From: an uncultured bacterium
GTDB lineage: Bacteria > Actinomycetota > Coriobacteriia > Coriobacteriales > Coriobacteriaceae
Direction of reading: 5' to 3'
DNA length: 64,000 bases
Assembly: GCA_905214105.1 (NCBI GenBank)
Contig: CAJMKK010000001.1
Coordinates: 1-64,000 of the forward strand
This document shows, piece after piece, positions 35,140 through 44,179 of the stretch. Positions within the stretch are counted from its first letter, which is position 1. Each line of letters begins with the position of its first letter. The position numbers were made by a program, and so were the translations under genes. The notes beneath the pieces are model-generated. The model was given only the letters and a program-made list of their open reading frames with translations. It searched no databases and was not told the DNA's origin.

Positions 35140-36573
35140 TTACTCGCAGATTTGGTCGAGCACTTCGGTGATGGTCTTTTTTGCGACTTCGAGGTTGCGC
35201 TGGGCTTGGGCGACGGCAGCCTCGGCTTGTTTCTTTGTTTCTACGACCTCGGCAAAGCGATTGATGGATTCGCTGTACTCGCGCGTGCGCGGGTCGAGCG
35301 CTGGCGGGACTTCGATCTCGAACAGGTCGTTAGGGCGGATGGCGCGGATGCTGGCTGCTTCGGTTAATGCTTGAATCAGCTGTGCCCCATGGCCTTCGGT
35401 AAGGTAGCCAACGATTATCTCCGAAAACACCACGCGCTCCTCTTCGGTCATTGTTTCGAATGACGGGCGAATGACGGTGGTGTTATGCGAAGCAACCAGG
35501 TGCTGCTTTGCGTCATTGGCGCTGACGACAAGCAGGTTGGACGCGCCGTAGCGACCCAGCATGCGCGGCATGACGATATCTCCAGCGCGGAGCTCATAGC
35601 GATCGAGAACGCTGGGGTCCACCTTTACGATTTTGGAATCCGAGCCGTTTGCGCTTTCTACAGCGTCTGCGGGCAGAAGGTTGCCGTCTTGAAAATCCTG
35701 AGATGAGATGCGGCGAACCTCGATCGCATCAACGTCGTTCGATGTGGTGCTCTCGCGGGGCATGAATGGTGCCACTCGCGTAAAAGCGTCACCAAGCGTG
35801 GCGCTGTAGTTTCGGGTAAGGCTGATAAGGCTGATTTTGCCCCACGAGAGTGGGGCATGGTGCTGGAGTAGCTCACGCGTCTCGAGAACGATTGTCTCTA
35901 TGGGAGAGGTCTGATGTTGAGCGAGGCTAACGCGGGACCAATCCGGTGCAATAGCTAGGGGCGGGCAGGATTCTTCGTTCGCGGGGGTTGGCAACATGTA
36001 GCGAGTGAAGCTGGACAGGTTGTGGAATGTGACGCTGCGGTTCTCCGTTGACAAGACGATGAGCTCGCACATCTTGTAACTGCTGGGTTCGCTGTGCGGG
36101 AAATAGACGACACGCTCGATGAGTCCTTCGCGCATGAGAACCGTGCGCGCCTGCTCGGCTTTATCTATTAGACTTGCTGGCAGTAATACCGCTGCCCTGC
36201 TTCGACCGGAAAGCGCGAGCGCATAGAGGCACCAAACAAAGGGGTCCCAATCGCAAAAGCCTAAATAGCCCGGCTCCAGATCGTTGACAAGGGCCTCGCA
36301 TAAGCGAATTTCTTTGTCGTGAGTATTGCGGTGATAGCCCGTAGCGTCGATAAGCACCGGAGCGGGGCCGTCGACGTCGTCCCGCTCTCCTGGTTCAAGT
36401 TCGCAAATGCTGGGAAAGACGCTTTTATTCATGAAGAGGCACGTATTGAGCAGGTCGGCATCGAGCGAATCGGGTAGTCGAACGACGCGCAAGCGACTGC
36501 CTTGTTCCAGATTGAGTGCGCGCGAAATGATGGCAGCGGTGAGGCGTGGCAAAGAGAACGCGGATTCGTACAT
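35140..36573 (-). CDS. Type I methylase/specificity-like protein lacking catalytic motif
   Basis: The 477-residue protein resembles the later half of an HsdM/N6-methylase fold (AVLLPASLIDKAEQARTVLMREGLIERVVYFP, then LIVLSTENR) joined to an HsdS-type target-recognition domain (VRRISSQDFQDG, ELRAGDIVMPRMLGRYGASNLLVV, SHNTTVIRPS) and a C-terminal coiled coil (ESINRFAEVVETKKQAEAAVAQAQ). The SAM-binding FxGxG and NPP[FY] motifs are not visible, so methylation is unlikely. The protein at 52197-53840 has the same layout. It may be a DNA-binding factor of an unrecognised system. AAAGGG precedes the ATG at 36573. Confidence 0.6.
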   Translation of the reverse strand: MYESAFSLPRLTAAIISRALNLEQGSRLRVVRLPDSLDADLLNTCLFMNKSVFPSICELEPGERDDVDGPAPVLIDATGYHRNTHDKEIRLCEALVNDLEPGYLGFCDWDPFVWCLYALALSGRSRAAVLLPASLIDKAEQARTVLMREGLIERVVYFPHSEPSSYKMCELIVLSTENRSVTFHNLSSFTRYMLPTPANEESCPPLAIAPDWSRVSLAQHQTSPIETIVLETRELLQHHAPLSWGKISLISLTRNYSATLGDAFTRVAPFMPRESTTSNDVDAIEVRRISSQDFQDGNLLPADAVESANGSDSKIVKVDPSVLDRYELRAGDIVMPRMLGRYGASNLLVVSANDAKQHLVASHNTTVIRPSFETMTEEERVVFSEIIVGYLTEGHGAQLIQALTEAASIRAIRPNDLFEIEVPPALDPRTREYSESINRFAEVVETKKQAEAAVAQAQRNLEVAKKTITEVLDQICE

Positions 36574-36860
36574 ACGTATGCCCTTTCTTCTTAGTGGGAT
36601 ATATGTTAACAGAATATTTCAAAAATTTCTAATGACGAGAACAGCACACTGTGCTATCCTCGAAGCAATCCAAACCAATTCAATACCAACTGTTTGATGC
36701 CACAGCTAGACAGCCTTTAGGCAAATCGCGCTATCGAGCAGAGTAATTTTACTTACGAAACCACAGGCTAGGCGACGTTTCTGGCCCACACGTCAAATCA
36801 TTCTAAAACTTAGAACAAACTTACCGACAAACATCTGCAACCGGATAGGAAGAAGCATTC

Positions 36861-37778
36861 ATGAAGAGCGAAGACAGCATCTACGAGGCATTCCTCAACA
36901 CACTCGACGAGGATCTCCGTAGTATGTGCGCAAAGAACGAGAAGGCAGAGAAGCCGTTTCCGTATCCGTACTGCGGTGAAGAGAACGTTGAGCGCCTCGC
37001 TAAGGCACTTGTTGGCGTGCTGGAAAAGCACTCGCCCGATATTCCCGGGCTGGTGCCCGAGCAGTATCGAGACGATGTGCACGAGGCTCGCGAGCTTTTG
37101 GCCGCGGCGGCGCTCGCTTTGCTGTCGCTGTACTTTCCCCAGCGCGATAACTGCATGCGCTGCATGGCCATCTTAATTAGCCTGTTTCGGCACGGAAGCA
37201 ATCCGCGCTTTAAATCGAGCGGCGTGCTCATGTTTGAGCAGGTTTCGACAGGTATGAAGTACTCGTCCGAAAAAGGTGGATATATTCCGTCTCGCTTTGT
37301 GCGTCATACCGACCACAAAAGGCCCTACGACCACGTGCATCGCGACGGATCGCGTGGCTTTACGGCGGACGAAGACGATGTCGTCATGTTTTTCGAACGT
37401 TACCGCGTGATTCAGCAACGAGTGTTCGATACGAGTCCGCGTTTCAACTTTGAGCTATGCGTCAAATACCCGTATGAGGCACTTTCGGACAATCGGGAGA
37501 ACTTTTATTGCATGGAGGAAAAGATGGAAATCGATTTGGCAACTAAGGTACGGGAGCTCCAGGACCGCTACACCCTCAACTTCGCTCAGGCCAAAGAGTA
37601 TGACCTGCTCGACAAGCTGATGATTGATGCATTGCTTGCATATCTGCGCGACGGGTCAGTCTCAATCGCGGCGCGCGAGAGCTATGTGGCGCAAACCGAG
37701 CGTCTGATTGACGGTGCGGTCAAGTTGCCGTGTGCGACGAGCCCCAAGGAGGGCGCAGACGTCGACCGTATTTCCTAG
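36861..37778 (+). CDS. Hypothetical protein upstream of VirD4-like ATPase
   Basis: I do not recognise this 305-residue protein. It is soluble, has three cysteines near CMRCMAIL, and a His-rich patch (RHTDHKRPYDHVHRDGSRG). GGAAGAAG precedes the ATG. It ends 38 bases before the VirD4-like gene and is probably cotranscribed with it. The 287-bp region upstream (36574-36860) is AT-rich and should contain promoters for this gene and the divergent methylase-like gene. Confidence 0.65.
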   Translation: MKSEDSIYEAFLNTLDEDLRSMCAKNEKAEKPFPYPYCGEENVERLAKALVGVLEKHSPDIPGLVPEQYRDDVHEARELLAAAALALLSLYFPQRDNCMRCMAILISLFRHGSNPRFKSSGVLMFEQVSTGMKYSSEKGGYIPSRFVRHTDHKRPYDHVHRDGSRGFTADEDDVVMFFERYRVIQQRVFDTSPRFNFELCVKYPYEALSDNRENFYCMEEKMEIDLATKVRELQDRYTLNFAQAKEYDLLDKLMIDALLAYLRDGSVSIAARESYVAQTERLIDGAVKLPCATSPKEGADVDRIS

Positions 37779-37816
37779 CAATCACGCAGAACTATCGACA
37801 AGAAAGGGGCCGTGCA

Positions 37817-39301
37817 ATGTCGGTCATTAAGATGTACGGCTACGAGGCCGCGCAGCAAACGGAGTATCAGACCAAGAAGTGGGCGACCAAGGAGGAAATG
37901 CAGACGCTGTCATCCGGCGATGAGCAGCGCGATGTGATCTTGGCGCAAGGTGCCACGGTGGCTTTCTACGAGGGCGACAAGCACTGGGAGACGAGCGTCT
38001 CCAACAATGTGTTTGCCTTTGGCGGTACCGGCAGCGGCAAAACGGCGAGTTTCATTTTGCCCAACCTGCTCAATCACCACGAGTGCTGCTATGTGGTCAC
38101 GGACACCAAGGGCGAGCTGCTGCGCCGTACGGGGAAGGGCTTCGAGGAGGACGGCTACGAGGTAACGGTTCTCGACACCATCAATCCCGAGCAGTCGTCC
38201 GGGTACGATCCTTTGCGCTACGTGATGGATGTCGAGGATATCCCCACCACAGTGGCGTCAATCATGGAGGGGGTCGATCCTGACAGGCGTAGCTTTAGGG
38301 ACGATCCGTTTTGGGACAATGCGAGCGATCTGCTACTTCGAGCGATTATTGGAATCCTGTTCCTCTTAGAGTGCCTTGCCGGCACATTTGCGCCGGACGG
38401 GGATCCCGCAGCTCCGCGACGCTATCTTAAGATAAACAACGTCTTTAAGCTGGCGGCACTCATCAAGGTTACGGGAGATGGCGAGGGACGATTTCCGCTG
38501 GATCACCTTGTGGAGCAGGTGGAGTCCAAGGAATTTCTTGGCAAGTATGATTCTGCGAACGCGGACCTGTATGGCGTTGAACAGTATCGTGATTTTCGCG
38601 GGGCAGCCGATAGAACGCTTAAGAGCATTCTGATCACGCTTAACGCGACCATCTCGCGGCTTAAGACCCCCCAGCTCATGCGCGTCTTTGAGAAAGACGA
38701 GATGCGCCTCGACCGTATCGACGAGGGCAAGCGCGTAATCGATCTTAAGGTGAGCGACAACGACTCGACCAATGCATGGCTTGCGAACGTTGCCCTTAAG
38801 CAGCTGTTTAACCTGGCCCAGCGCCGCGCTGATTCCAACCCCAGCGGGCATTTGCAGCGCCACGTGCAGTTTATTCTGGATGAGTTTCCCAACGTGGGCC
38901 GCATTCCCGATTTTGAGCGGAGTATTGCGACCGTGCGCAGCCGTGGCATTAGCTTTTTGATGTGCGCGCAATCGCTGAGTCAGCTCGATGGTGCGTACGG
39001 CAAATCCGCAGCGCTTACCATCCTCGATAACTGCGACAGCTTGATCTATATGGGCGGCGGCAGCAACATCGCGACACAGGAGTACATAAGCAATCTGTGC
39101 GGCGAGTCGGTTCTGGGCACCAATTACGTGGGCGCCGAGCGTACTGCCGTCGATGTGCGCGGTTGCGTGATAACCCCGGGCGAGGTGGGGCTTATGCCGC
39201 GTACCGACTGCCTGGTCAAAGTAACCGGCATGCGCCCCTTCCGTGCCAAGAAGTATTTTTGCGGCGACCATCCCAATGCGGCCAAGTGGCTGAGGGATTA
39301 G
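37817..39301 (+). CDS. VirD4/TraG-like ATPase without membrane anchor
   Basis: The 494-residue protein has the coupling-protein core: NNVFAFGGTGSGKTASFILPNLL (Walker A), VVTDTKGELLRRTGKGFEEDGYEV, QFILDEFPNVGRIPDFERSIATVRSRGISFLMCAQSLSQL (Walker B and following). VirD4 proteins normally start with two membrane helices and bring DNA to a type IV secretion channel; here the protein starts directly with the ATPase region. No relaxase, VirB4 or other conjugation gene is near. ATG at 37817 follows AGAAAGGGG. It may pump or remodel DNA or protein in a non-conjugative system. Confidence 0.85.
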   Translation: MSVIKMYGYEAAQQTEYQTKKWATKEEMQTLSSGDEQRDVILAQGATVAFYEGDKHWETSVSNNVFAFGGTGSGKTASFILPNLLNHHECCYVVTDTKGELLRRTGKGFEEDGYEVTVLDTINPEQSSGYDPLRYVMDVEDIPTTVASIMEGVDPDRRSFRDDPFWDNASDLLLRAIIGILFLLECLAGTFAPDGDPAAPRRYLKINNVFKLAALIKVTGDGEGRFPLDHLVEQVESKEFLGKYDSANADLYGVEQYRDFRGAADRTLKSILITLNATISRLKTPQLMRVFEKDEMRLDRIDEGKRVIDLKVSDNDSTNAWLANVALKQLFNLAQRRADSNPSGHLQRHVQFILDEFPNVGRIPDFERSIATVRSRGISFLMCAQSLSQLDGAYGKSAALTILDNCDSLIYMGGGSNIATQEYISNLCGESVLGTNYVGAERTAVDVRGCVITPGEVGLMPRTDCLVKVTGMRPFRAKKYFCGDHPNAAKWLRD

Positions 39302-39338
39302 TCCTTGCAGCTTCGCGCGCTCAATCTTGCCTATTTGA

Positions 39339-39380
39339 CCGCACGGCTTCCATTGGCCGCTAGCCGTGCGGCCTCGTTTT
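39339..39380 (+). terminator. Terminator after the VirD4-like gene
   Basis: A 10-bp stem, CCGCACGGCT with AGCCGTGCGG, is followed by CCTCGTTTT. Confidence 0.8.
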
Positions 39381-39415
39381 ACTTCCTTACCGATTCCGTT
39401 TAGAAGGGAATTACC

Positions 39416-40018
39416 ATGTCCGTTATGTATCGTGAGCCTAGCATTATCAAGAAGTCCAAGGACGGTCGCGTTGCCGCCGTCGATATGGCAAGTGAGCTGC
39501 TTAACAGCCGCGTGCTGCTGCTGGAAGGCGAGGTCAACGATGTGACCTGCAATGGCCTTATTAAGTCCATGCTGGTGTTGGAGCATCAGAGCGCCACCGA
39601 GCCCATCACCCTCATCATCAACAGCCCGGGCGGTAGCGTTACGGCGGGGCTGGCGCTCATCGACACCATGCAGTCGCTCGACTGCCCCGTGATCACGGTG
39701 GGCGAGGGCGTCGTGGCCTCGATGGCCGCGGTGATCTTGGCCTGCGGCGACCACCGCCAGGTATACCGCCACACGCAAGTGCTCATCCACCAGTTGATGG
39801 GCGGCACGGGCATGGCGCAGCAGACCGATATCGAGATCGTGGCCCAGCACACGGCGGCCATGCGCGCCGAGCTGGACGAGCTGCTGGCCGAGCATGGCAA
39901 CCTGAGCGCCCAGGAGTTCCACGAGCTCACCGAGCGCGACTGCTGGTGCAACGCCAGGCGCGCTCTGGAGTTGGGTCTGGTGGACGAGGTGATTGCTCCG
40001 AGTAAGAAGGCACTCTAG
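39416..40018 (+). CDS. ClpP-family serine protease paralogue
   Basis: The 200-residue protein has the ClpP fold and an intact triad: Ser102 (EGVVASMAAVI), His125 (VLIHQLMGG) and Asp175 (TERDCWCNARRALELGLVDEV), plus the oxyanion loop INSPGGSVTAGL. ClpP forms barrels that degrade proteins fed by AAA+ unfoldases. Differences from housekeeping ClpP include VVASM in place of the usual AASM and a basic, short N-terminus. A ClpX-like gene lies in the same accessory region at 55158-56927. It has its own terminator upstream and AGAAGGGA before the ATG. Confidence 0.88.
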   Translation: MSVMYREPSIIKKSKDGRVAAVDMASELLNSRVLLLEGEVNDVTCNGLIKSMLVLEHQSATEPITLIINSPGGSVTAGLALIDTMQSLDCPVITVGEGVVASMAAVILACGDHRQVYRHTQVLIHQLMGGTGMAQQTDIEIVAQHTAAMRAELDELLAEHGNLSAQEFHELTERDCWCNARRALELGLVDEVIAPSKKAL

Positions 40019-40092
40019 CGGGGCTCATGTCTTGTGGGCATATAGAGCGGGGCGAACGATCGCGTAGTTTAACGGCCAGAAAGAGGTTGAAC

Positions 40093-40920
40093 ATGAGCAG
40101 GATTTGGGATGTCGACGGCATTGAGTGGGAAGACCTGCCCACCGTGAGCGACCTGCTGTGCGCTGCGGACACAAAGATCCTGGCGCGCGAGGTTGCCCTG
40201 CGATACGGCGGCAAGCCGGACGGCCGCGGCCGTGTCGATAACGAGCGCAGCTTAAAGCGCGCCCGCCGCAAGGTCAAAAAGCTGCGCAAGGTTGACCCCG
40301 AGCCCAGCGACAAGATCGTCCTGTTGCCCAAGCATGTCATCAATCGTCGCGATGCGGGCCACGGCTTTGGCTATTACGACGTGGAGCCGTGCATCTTTAC
40401 ACGCGGCGGCGTTCAAATGCTAGGTGAGGATGTGATCGCCAAAGTACGTCCGTGGGAATTGATCTTGATGGATGATGAGTCCGCGAGCGAAATGCTGGGC
40501 TATCGCGTATGGCTCGGCGGCGAGTGGGACCTGTGCGAGCGCTACCGCTTTTTGGCCGTGGTGTGCGTTCGCATGCTGAACAGCATCCGGGCGCAAAAGG
40601 AGCTGCGCAAGTGCCTCGTGCAGGGCGAGACAGCCTGTGATATGGACGAGGACGAGGCGATCGAAGGGATTCGCCGCGACGTGCTGTATCCCGAGGAAGT
40701 GATCAACGCCAAACTCGGCGGCTATTGGGATGCGAGTTTGGGACTCAACCTGCCCTGGAAGAACGAGCACCGGCAGACTTGCACGCGAATCGACAGGGCT
40801 ATCGATGACCTGTTTTCTAAGGAAACGAAGCGCTGCGCTGCCGAGCTTGGGAAGAAACTTGAGCGAGGGTATGAGGAGCGCAGGGAGGTGCCGTTGTTTC
40901 AATCATTCACCGACGAATGA
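40093..40920 (+). CDS. Hypothetical protein downstream of ClpP paralogue
   Basis: The 275-residue protein is not assigned. It has a basic middle (RSLKRARRKVKKLRKVDPEPSDK) and a tryptophan-rich C-terminal half (YWDASLGLNLPWKNEHRQTCTRIDRAIDDLF). ATG at 40093 is chosen because AGAAAGAGG precedes it; the frame is open from 40027. It lies 74 bases after the ClpP gene on the same strand. Confidence 0.6.
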   Translation: MSRIWDVDGIEWEDLPTVSDLLCAADTKILAREVALRYGGKPDGRGRVDNERSLKRARRKVKKLRKVDPEPSDKIVLLPKHVINRRDAGHGFGYYDVEPCIFTRGGVQMLGEDVIAKVRPWELILMDDESASEMLGYRVWLGGEWDLCERYRFLAVVCVRMLNSIRAQKELRKCLVQGETACDMDEDEAIEGIRRDVLYPEEVINAKLGGYWDASLGLNLPWKNEHRQTCTRIDRAIDDLFSKETKRCAAELGKKLERGYEERREVPLFQSFTDE

Positions 40921-40998
40921 GAAAAAGGCGGCGGCCGCGGTCCCCCGCGGGATTATCCTGGACCTATTACGTGAGCGGTGCGCGGGCGAGGAGCAATC

Positions 40999-41775
40999 AT
41001 GGCTGGTCGTGGAAGCAAATGGTCGAGGGAAGAAACCCTTGCGGCTCTGTTTCTGTACCTCGCCCTACCATCGAAAAAGGTTGATGATACAAACGAGGAT
41101 GTCCAGGCGCTAGCTAAGGCCATTGGCAGAACGCCGGGCGCGGTTGCTCTAAAAATCTGGAACCTTGCATCATTCGATGAGCGTCGACGTGCTCGCGGCA
41201 AGGTTGGAATGACCCATGCAAGCAAAATGGACAAGATGGTTTGGGCTGAGTATTCCTCTGCTGGTGATGAGCTTGTCGAGGAGGCGACTGAGGTTTTCCT
41301 CAACCGTTTCGATTTTAAAGAACCGCTAAGTGATGAGCTGAAAGAGACGATCGGCTTTGATTTGCCAGAGGGCAAGGAGCGCGAGGCAATTGTTTCGATG
41401 CGGGTGAACCAGGAGTTCTTTCGAAATACCCTGCTCGTCAATTACGATTCAAGATGCTGCTTGACGGGGCTAACGAACAAGGCTCTGTTGGTTGCTAGCC
41501 ATATCAAGCCCTAGAAAGTCTCTGATCCAAAGACGGAGCGACTCGCGCCCGACAACGGCTTGCTTTTGAACGCATTGCACGATAAAGCGTTCGACCGGGG
41601 ACTAATCACCATTACGAAGGACCTAAAGATAGTGGTGTCTAGCGTGGTCGAGCACGAAACTCCTGAGGACGAGTACTTGTGGCGCTACAACGGAGAGCCG
41701 ATTACGCTTCCGAAACGATTCGCCCCAAGAGCTGAGTTTATTGAATATCACAACGATATGGTGTTTAAGGGGTAG
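40999..41775 (+). pseudogene. HNH endonuclease gene interrupted by an in-frame amber codon
   Basis: Reading through the TAG at 41512-41514, one frame encodes a 258-codon protein. The N-terminus is a DNA-binding-like domain, and the C-terminal part is an HNH nuclease: CCLTGLTNKALLVASHIKP, then the stop, then DPKTERLAPDNGLLLNALHDKAFDRGLI. In relatives the residue after SHIKP is tryptophan, so a single TGG-to-TAG change explains the break. Everything downstream is in frame and well conserved, indicating a recent lesion. The truncated product would lack the NH part of the active site. It adjoins the EcoRV-like pair. Confidence 0.8.
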
Positions 41776-42070
41776 GGGTCCGTATGGAAAGCCCGAGTTG
41801 AAAGCGATTGTTGTTAAGACGTTGCTTAAGCGTCCTCGTTATCCGGAGACATTTTTAGTATTTGAGGGTCGTTATTAATTATTAGGAATGATTTTCGAAG
41901 AGTATTGGCTTTATTTGGCTTAACGATGGATATGGGGGTGCGTGCCATGCTTCGCTGCCGATTCTTGGGTTGAGGAAAGGGATATTGATGTGCGCAACGT
42001 GTGTTGTGTCCCAGCTAGCGTCTAAACTAAAATCCTTGAGTCTGAACATGGACGGCGCATCGGAGGTTTG

Positions 42071-42904
42071 ATGTCGGTAATTGTTCCCCCCATTAAATGC
42101 CAGGGAATTAAAACGAAGCTAGTCCCCTTCATTGAGGAGACAATAAACTGGGATAAGCAGCAGGGGATATGGTACGAGCCGTTTTTGGGGAGCGGGGTTG
42201 TGCTATTTAACGTTTGTCCACAGAGAGCGGTGGTCGGTGATCGCAATCAACACATTATTGATTTTTATAGAAGCGTGCAGCGGCATGAAATAACATCAGA
42301 GTCTATGCGGGAATACCTTGAACGCGAATCTGTGATGTTGCGTACTGGTGGAGCGGAATACTACTACGAGGTAAGGGACAGATTCAATACAAGTCATTCA
42401 CCGTATGACTTTATCTTCTTAAATAGGTCCTGTTTTAACGGCGTTATGCGTTTCAATAGGAGCGGGATGTTTAACGTTCCATTTTGCAAGAAGCCCGAGC
42501 GTTTTTCCAGGTCGTATATAACTAAGATATGCAATCAGATTGATAGGGTGCAGGCTGCCATGGAAGGCAAAGACTGGGAGTTCAAATCTTGCGATTGGAA
42601 AGAGATTATGCGGGCGCCAAGAAAAGGCGACTGTGTTTATCTCGACCCTCCTTATATCGGCCGCGATACAAATTATGTGGGTGAATGGCCAGAGTCTGAA
42701 GCTGTTGCTCTGGCTGATGCTGCTCATGCGACTCAGGCGGATGTCTATCTTTCCATGTGGAAAGAGAATAAGTACAGGGTGAATGAGCATATTGAAAACT
42801 GTTGGAGTGATTTTGAGTGCTTTGAATTCTCCCATTTTTATCACGTCGGCTCGAAGCAGAGCTTACGCAATTCAATGATCGAAGCGCTTCTCGTGAAGGC
42901 CTAA
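42071..42904 (+). CDS. EcoRV-type adenine methyltransferase (predicted GATATC)
   Basis: The 277-residue D12-class N6-adenine methyltransferase resembles M.EcoRV throughout. The start VPPIKCQGIKTKLVP, the SAM motif WYEPFLGSG (residues 35-42), FLNRSCFNGVMRFN, FNVPFCKKPERFSRSYITKI, the catalytic DPPY at 192-195 (VYLDPPYIGRD) and FYHVGSKQSLRNSMIEAL all have counterparts. It would protect GATATC sites by adenine methylation. ATG at 42071 follows CGGAGG. It converges on the cognate endonuclease gene. Base composition is clearly lower in GC than the housekeeping regions, consistent with transfer. The 295 bases upstream (41776-42070) hold no gene. Confidence 0.93.
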   Translation: MSVIVPPIKCQGIKTKLVPFIEETINWDKQQGIWYEPFLGSGVVLFNVCPQRAVVGDRNQHIIDFYRSVQRHEITSESMREYLERESVMLRTGGAEYYYEVRDRFNTSHSPYDFIFLNRSCFNGVMRFNRSGMFNVPFCKKPERFSRSYITKICNQIDRVQAAMEGKDWEFKSCDWKEIMRAPRKGDCVYLDPPYIGRDTNYVGEWPESEAVALADAAHATQADVYLSMWKENKYRVNEHIENCWSDFECFEFSHFYHVGSKQSLRNSMIEALLVKA

Positions 42905-43028
42905 GAAATAACTCTTACTTGGTTCATGTGCTGGAAATGATGATATAGAAGTAGATGGAATAACGTCCCCTAGTCCACCTTTAATCTCGTGTTTCCCTTT
43001 CCTTCGTCCACTTTTCTCCTAATAGCCG

Positions 43029-43862
43029 TTACTTTCTGTCGCCCCGGCTGTCGTTGACGACATCGCCATAGGAGAGAATTCGATCGCGTAGGCTTGAATC
43101 AATTTCAATAACGTTTGTTTCGACCCATCTTCTGAATCCCTGAAAGTCGGTGTAACTCTTTTCTTTCGCTGTATATTTTGGATAGTTTCGCCAATAAAGT
43201 TCGAATGCATCGTTCCCCATCTTTGAAAAAGGCCCTGAACCCTGAGTGAATGGGCTGATTGAATTCGAGGAAATAGTTCCGATATTTTCGGTATTGCCGC
43301 TACCGGTGGTGAAGTCTGAAATGCGGTATTTCTCTTGAATAAAGAATTCAACATTGCTGTAGGGTTCGGGTATTTCTTTTAATTGGTTAAGGGGGTAGCA
43401 GGGACGTGCGCTCTCTATTTCGTCGTTTCGGTCGTAGACGAATCCGATTACGTAGTGTTTGCAGAACTGATTATAGGGATAGAGGATGTTCTTCCTCCCA
43501 TCGCGCAGAAAAGATGCATATGATCCAAGTGTAAATTTATATGGAGCAATGCCTCCTCTCTTTAGGTGCTTTCGATAAGTTGATTTGACATCGACAGCAA
43601 TTCGATTCCCCTCTTCGTTTTGAGGGGTTAGTACAAAGTCCGGATAGTAGTTTTGTTTGTCTGGGGTCGTTAGCGTAAACCCGAAGTCGTCGGCAATCTC
43701 CTTGAGCAACGGCTCGGTAAGCATCTCGAAAATTCTTCCGAGCAGTTTCGTGTCATATCCGATTGGATAGATGGTTTCGTCGCGAAAAGCAAATCCCTTA
43801 GCAACCCAATCGACATTATGCTCGGCTACAGTTTTATTGAATTCGCTAATTAAATCAAACAT
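43029..43862 (-). CDS. EcoRV-type restriction endonuclease (predicted GATATC)
   Basis: The 277-residue protein is a clear EcoRV homologue. IYPIGYDTKLLGRIFEML, KQNYYPDF, IAVDVKSTY, YKFTLGSYASFLRDGRKNI, YPYNQ, IPEPYSNVEFFIQ, TGSGNTENIGTI and YWRNYPKY align with it in order. The catalytic set is Asp75, Asp91 and Lys93, one residue off the EcoRV numbering 74/90/92. The recognition loop GSGNT is kept, so the same target is likely. ATG at 43862 is chosen to match the EcoRV N-terminus; the frame is open from 44003. A longer C-terminus distinguishes it. It converges with the methyltransferase gene. Confidence 0.93.
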   Translation of the reverse strand: MFDLISEFNKTVAEHNVDWVAKGFAFRDETIYPIGYDTKLLGRIFEMLTEPLLKEIADDFGFTLTTPDKQNYYPDFVLTPQNEEGNRIAVDVKSTYRKHLKRGGIAPYKFTLGSYASFLRDGRKNILYPYNQFCKHYVIGFVYDRNDEIESARPCYPLNQLKEIPEPYSNVEFFIQEKYRISDFTTGSGNTENIGTISSNSISPFTQGSGPFSKMGNDAFELYWRNYPKYTAKEKSYTDFQGFRRWVETNVIEIDSSLRDRILSYGDVVNDSRGDRK

Positions 43863-44063
43863 TGTTGTCTCTATTTCAATCGATGCCTGCAGAGAAATAT
43901 CGATGGGTCGGTTTGCGTTGATTGTAGCTCGCCAATGAATAAAAACAAGGATGCATTCGGTCGCCTTCGGCTCTGCTCGAGGTTGCCAATCAAGGTGATT
44001 CAAGTTTGCTGCGAGTGCGCCCTAGCAGTCATTACGTCGTATACGAGTTGTGCTAATCTATTT

Positions 44064-44103
44064 GTGAACGGCGGAGCCCTTTATGGATGGCTTCGCCGTT
44101 CAC
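44064..44103. other. Long hairpin upstream of the WYL gene
   Basis: GTGAACGGCG-AGCC pairs with GGCT-CGCCGTTCAC around a 10-base loop. It lies between the divergent endonuclease and WYL genes. It may be a regulator site or a transcript structure; no T run follows. Confidence 0.5.
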
Positions 44104-44179
44104 CGTTAAATAGCGGCACTTTCAATCTCTTGGTCATATCGACTGAGTAAAATGTTGATTGTTCAGATTGGAGGCGGCT

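Noticed and set aside
36861..39301. Conjugative element based on the VirD4-like gene
   Set aside because: No relaxase, VirB4, VirB6 or oriT-like region was found, and the ATPase has no membrane anchor.
38366..39922. 518-codon open frame on the minus strand across the VirD4-like and ClpP genes
   Set aside because: It spans two real genes and their terminator and has no domain.
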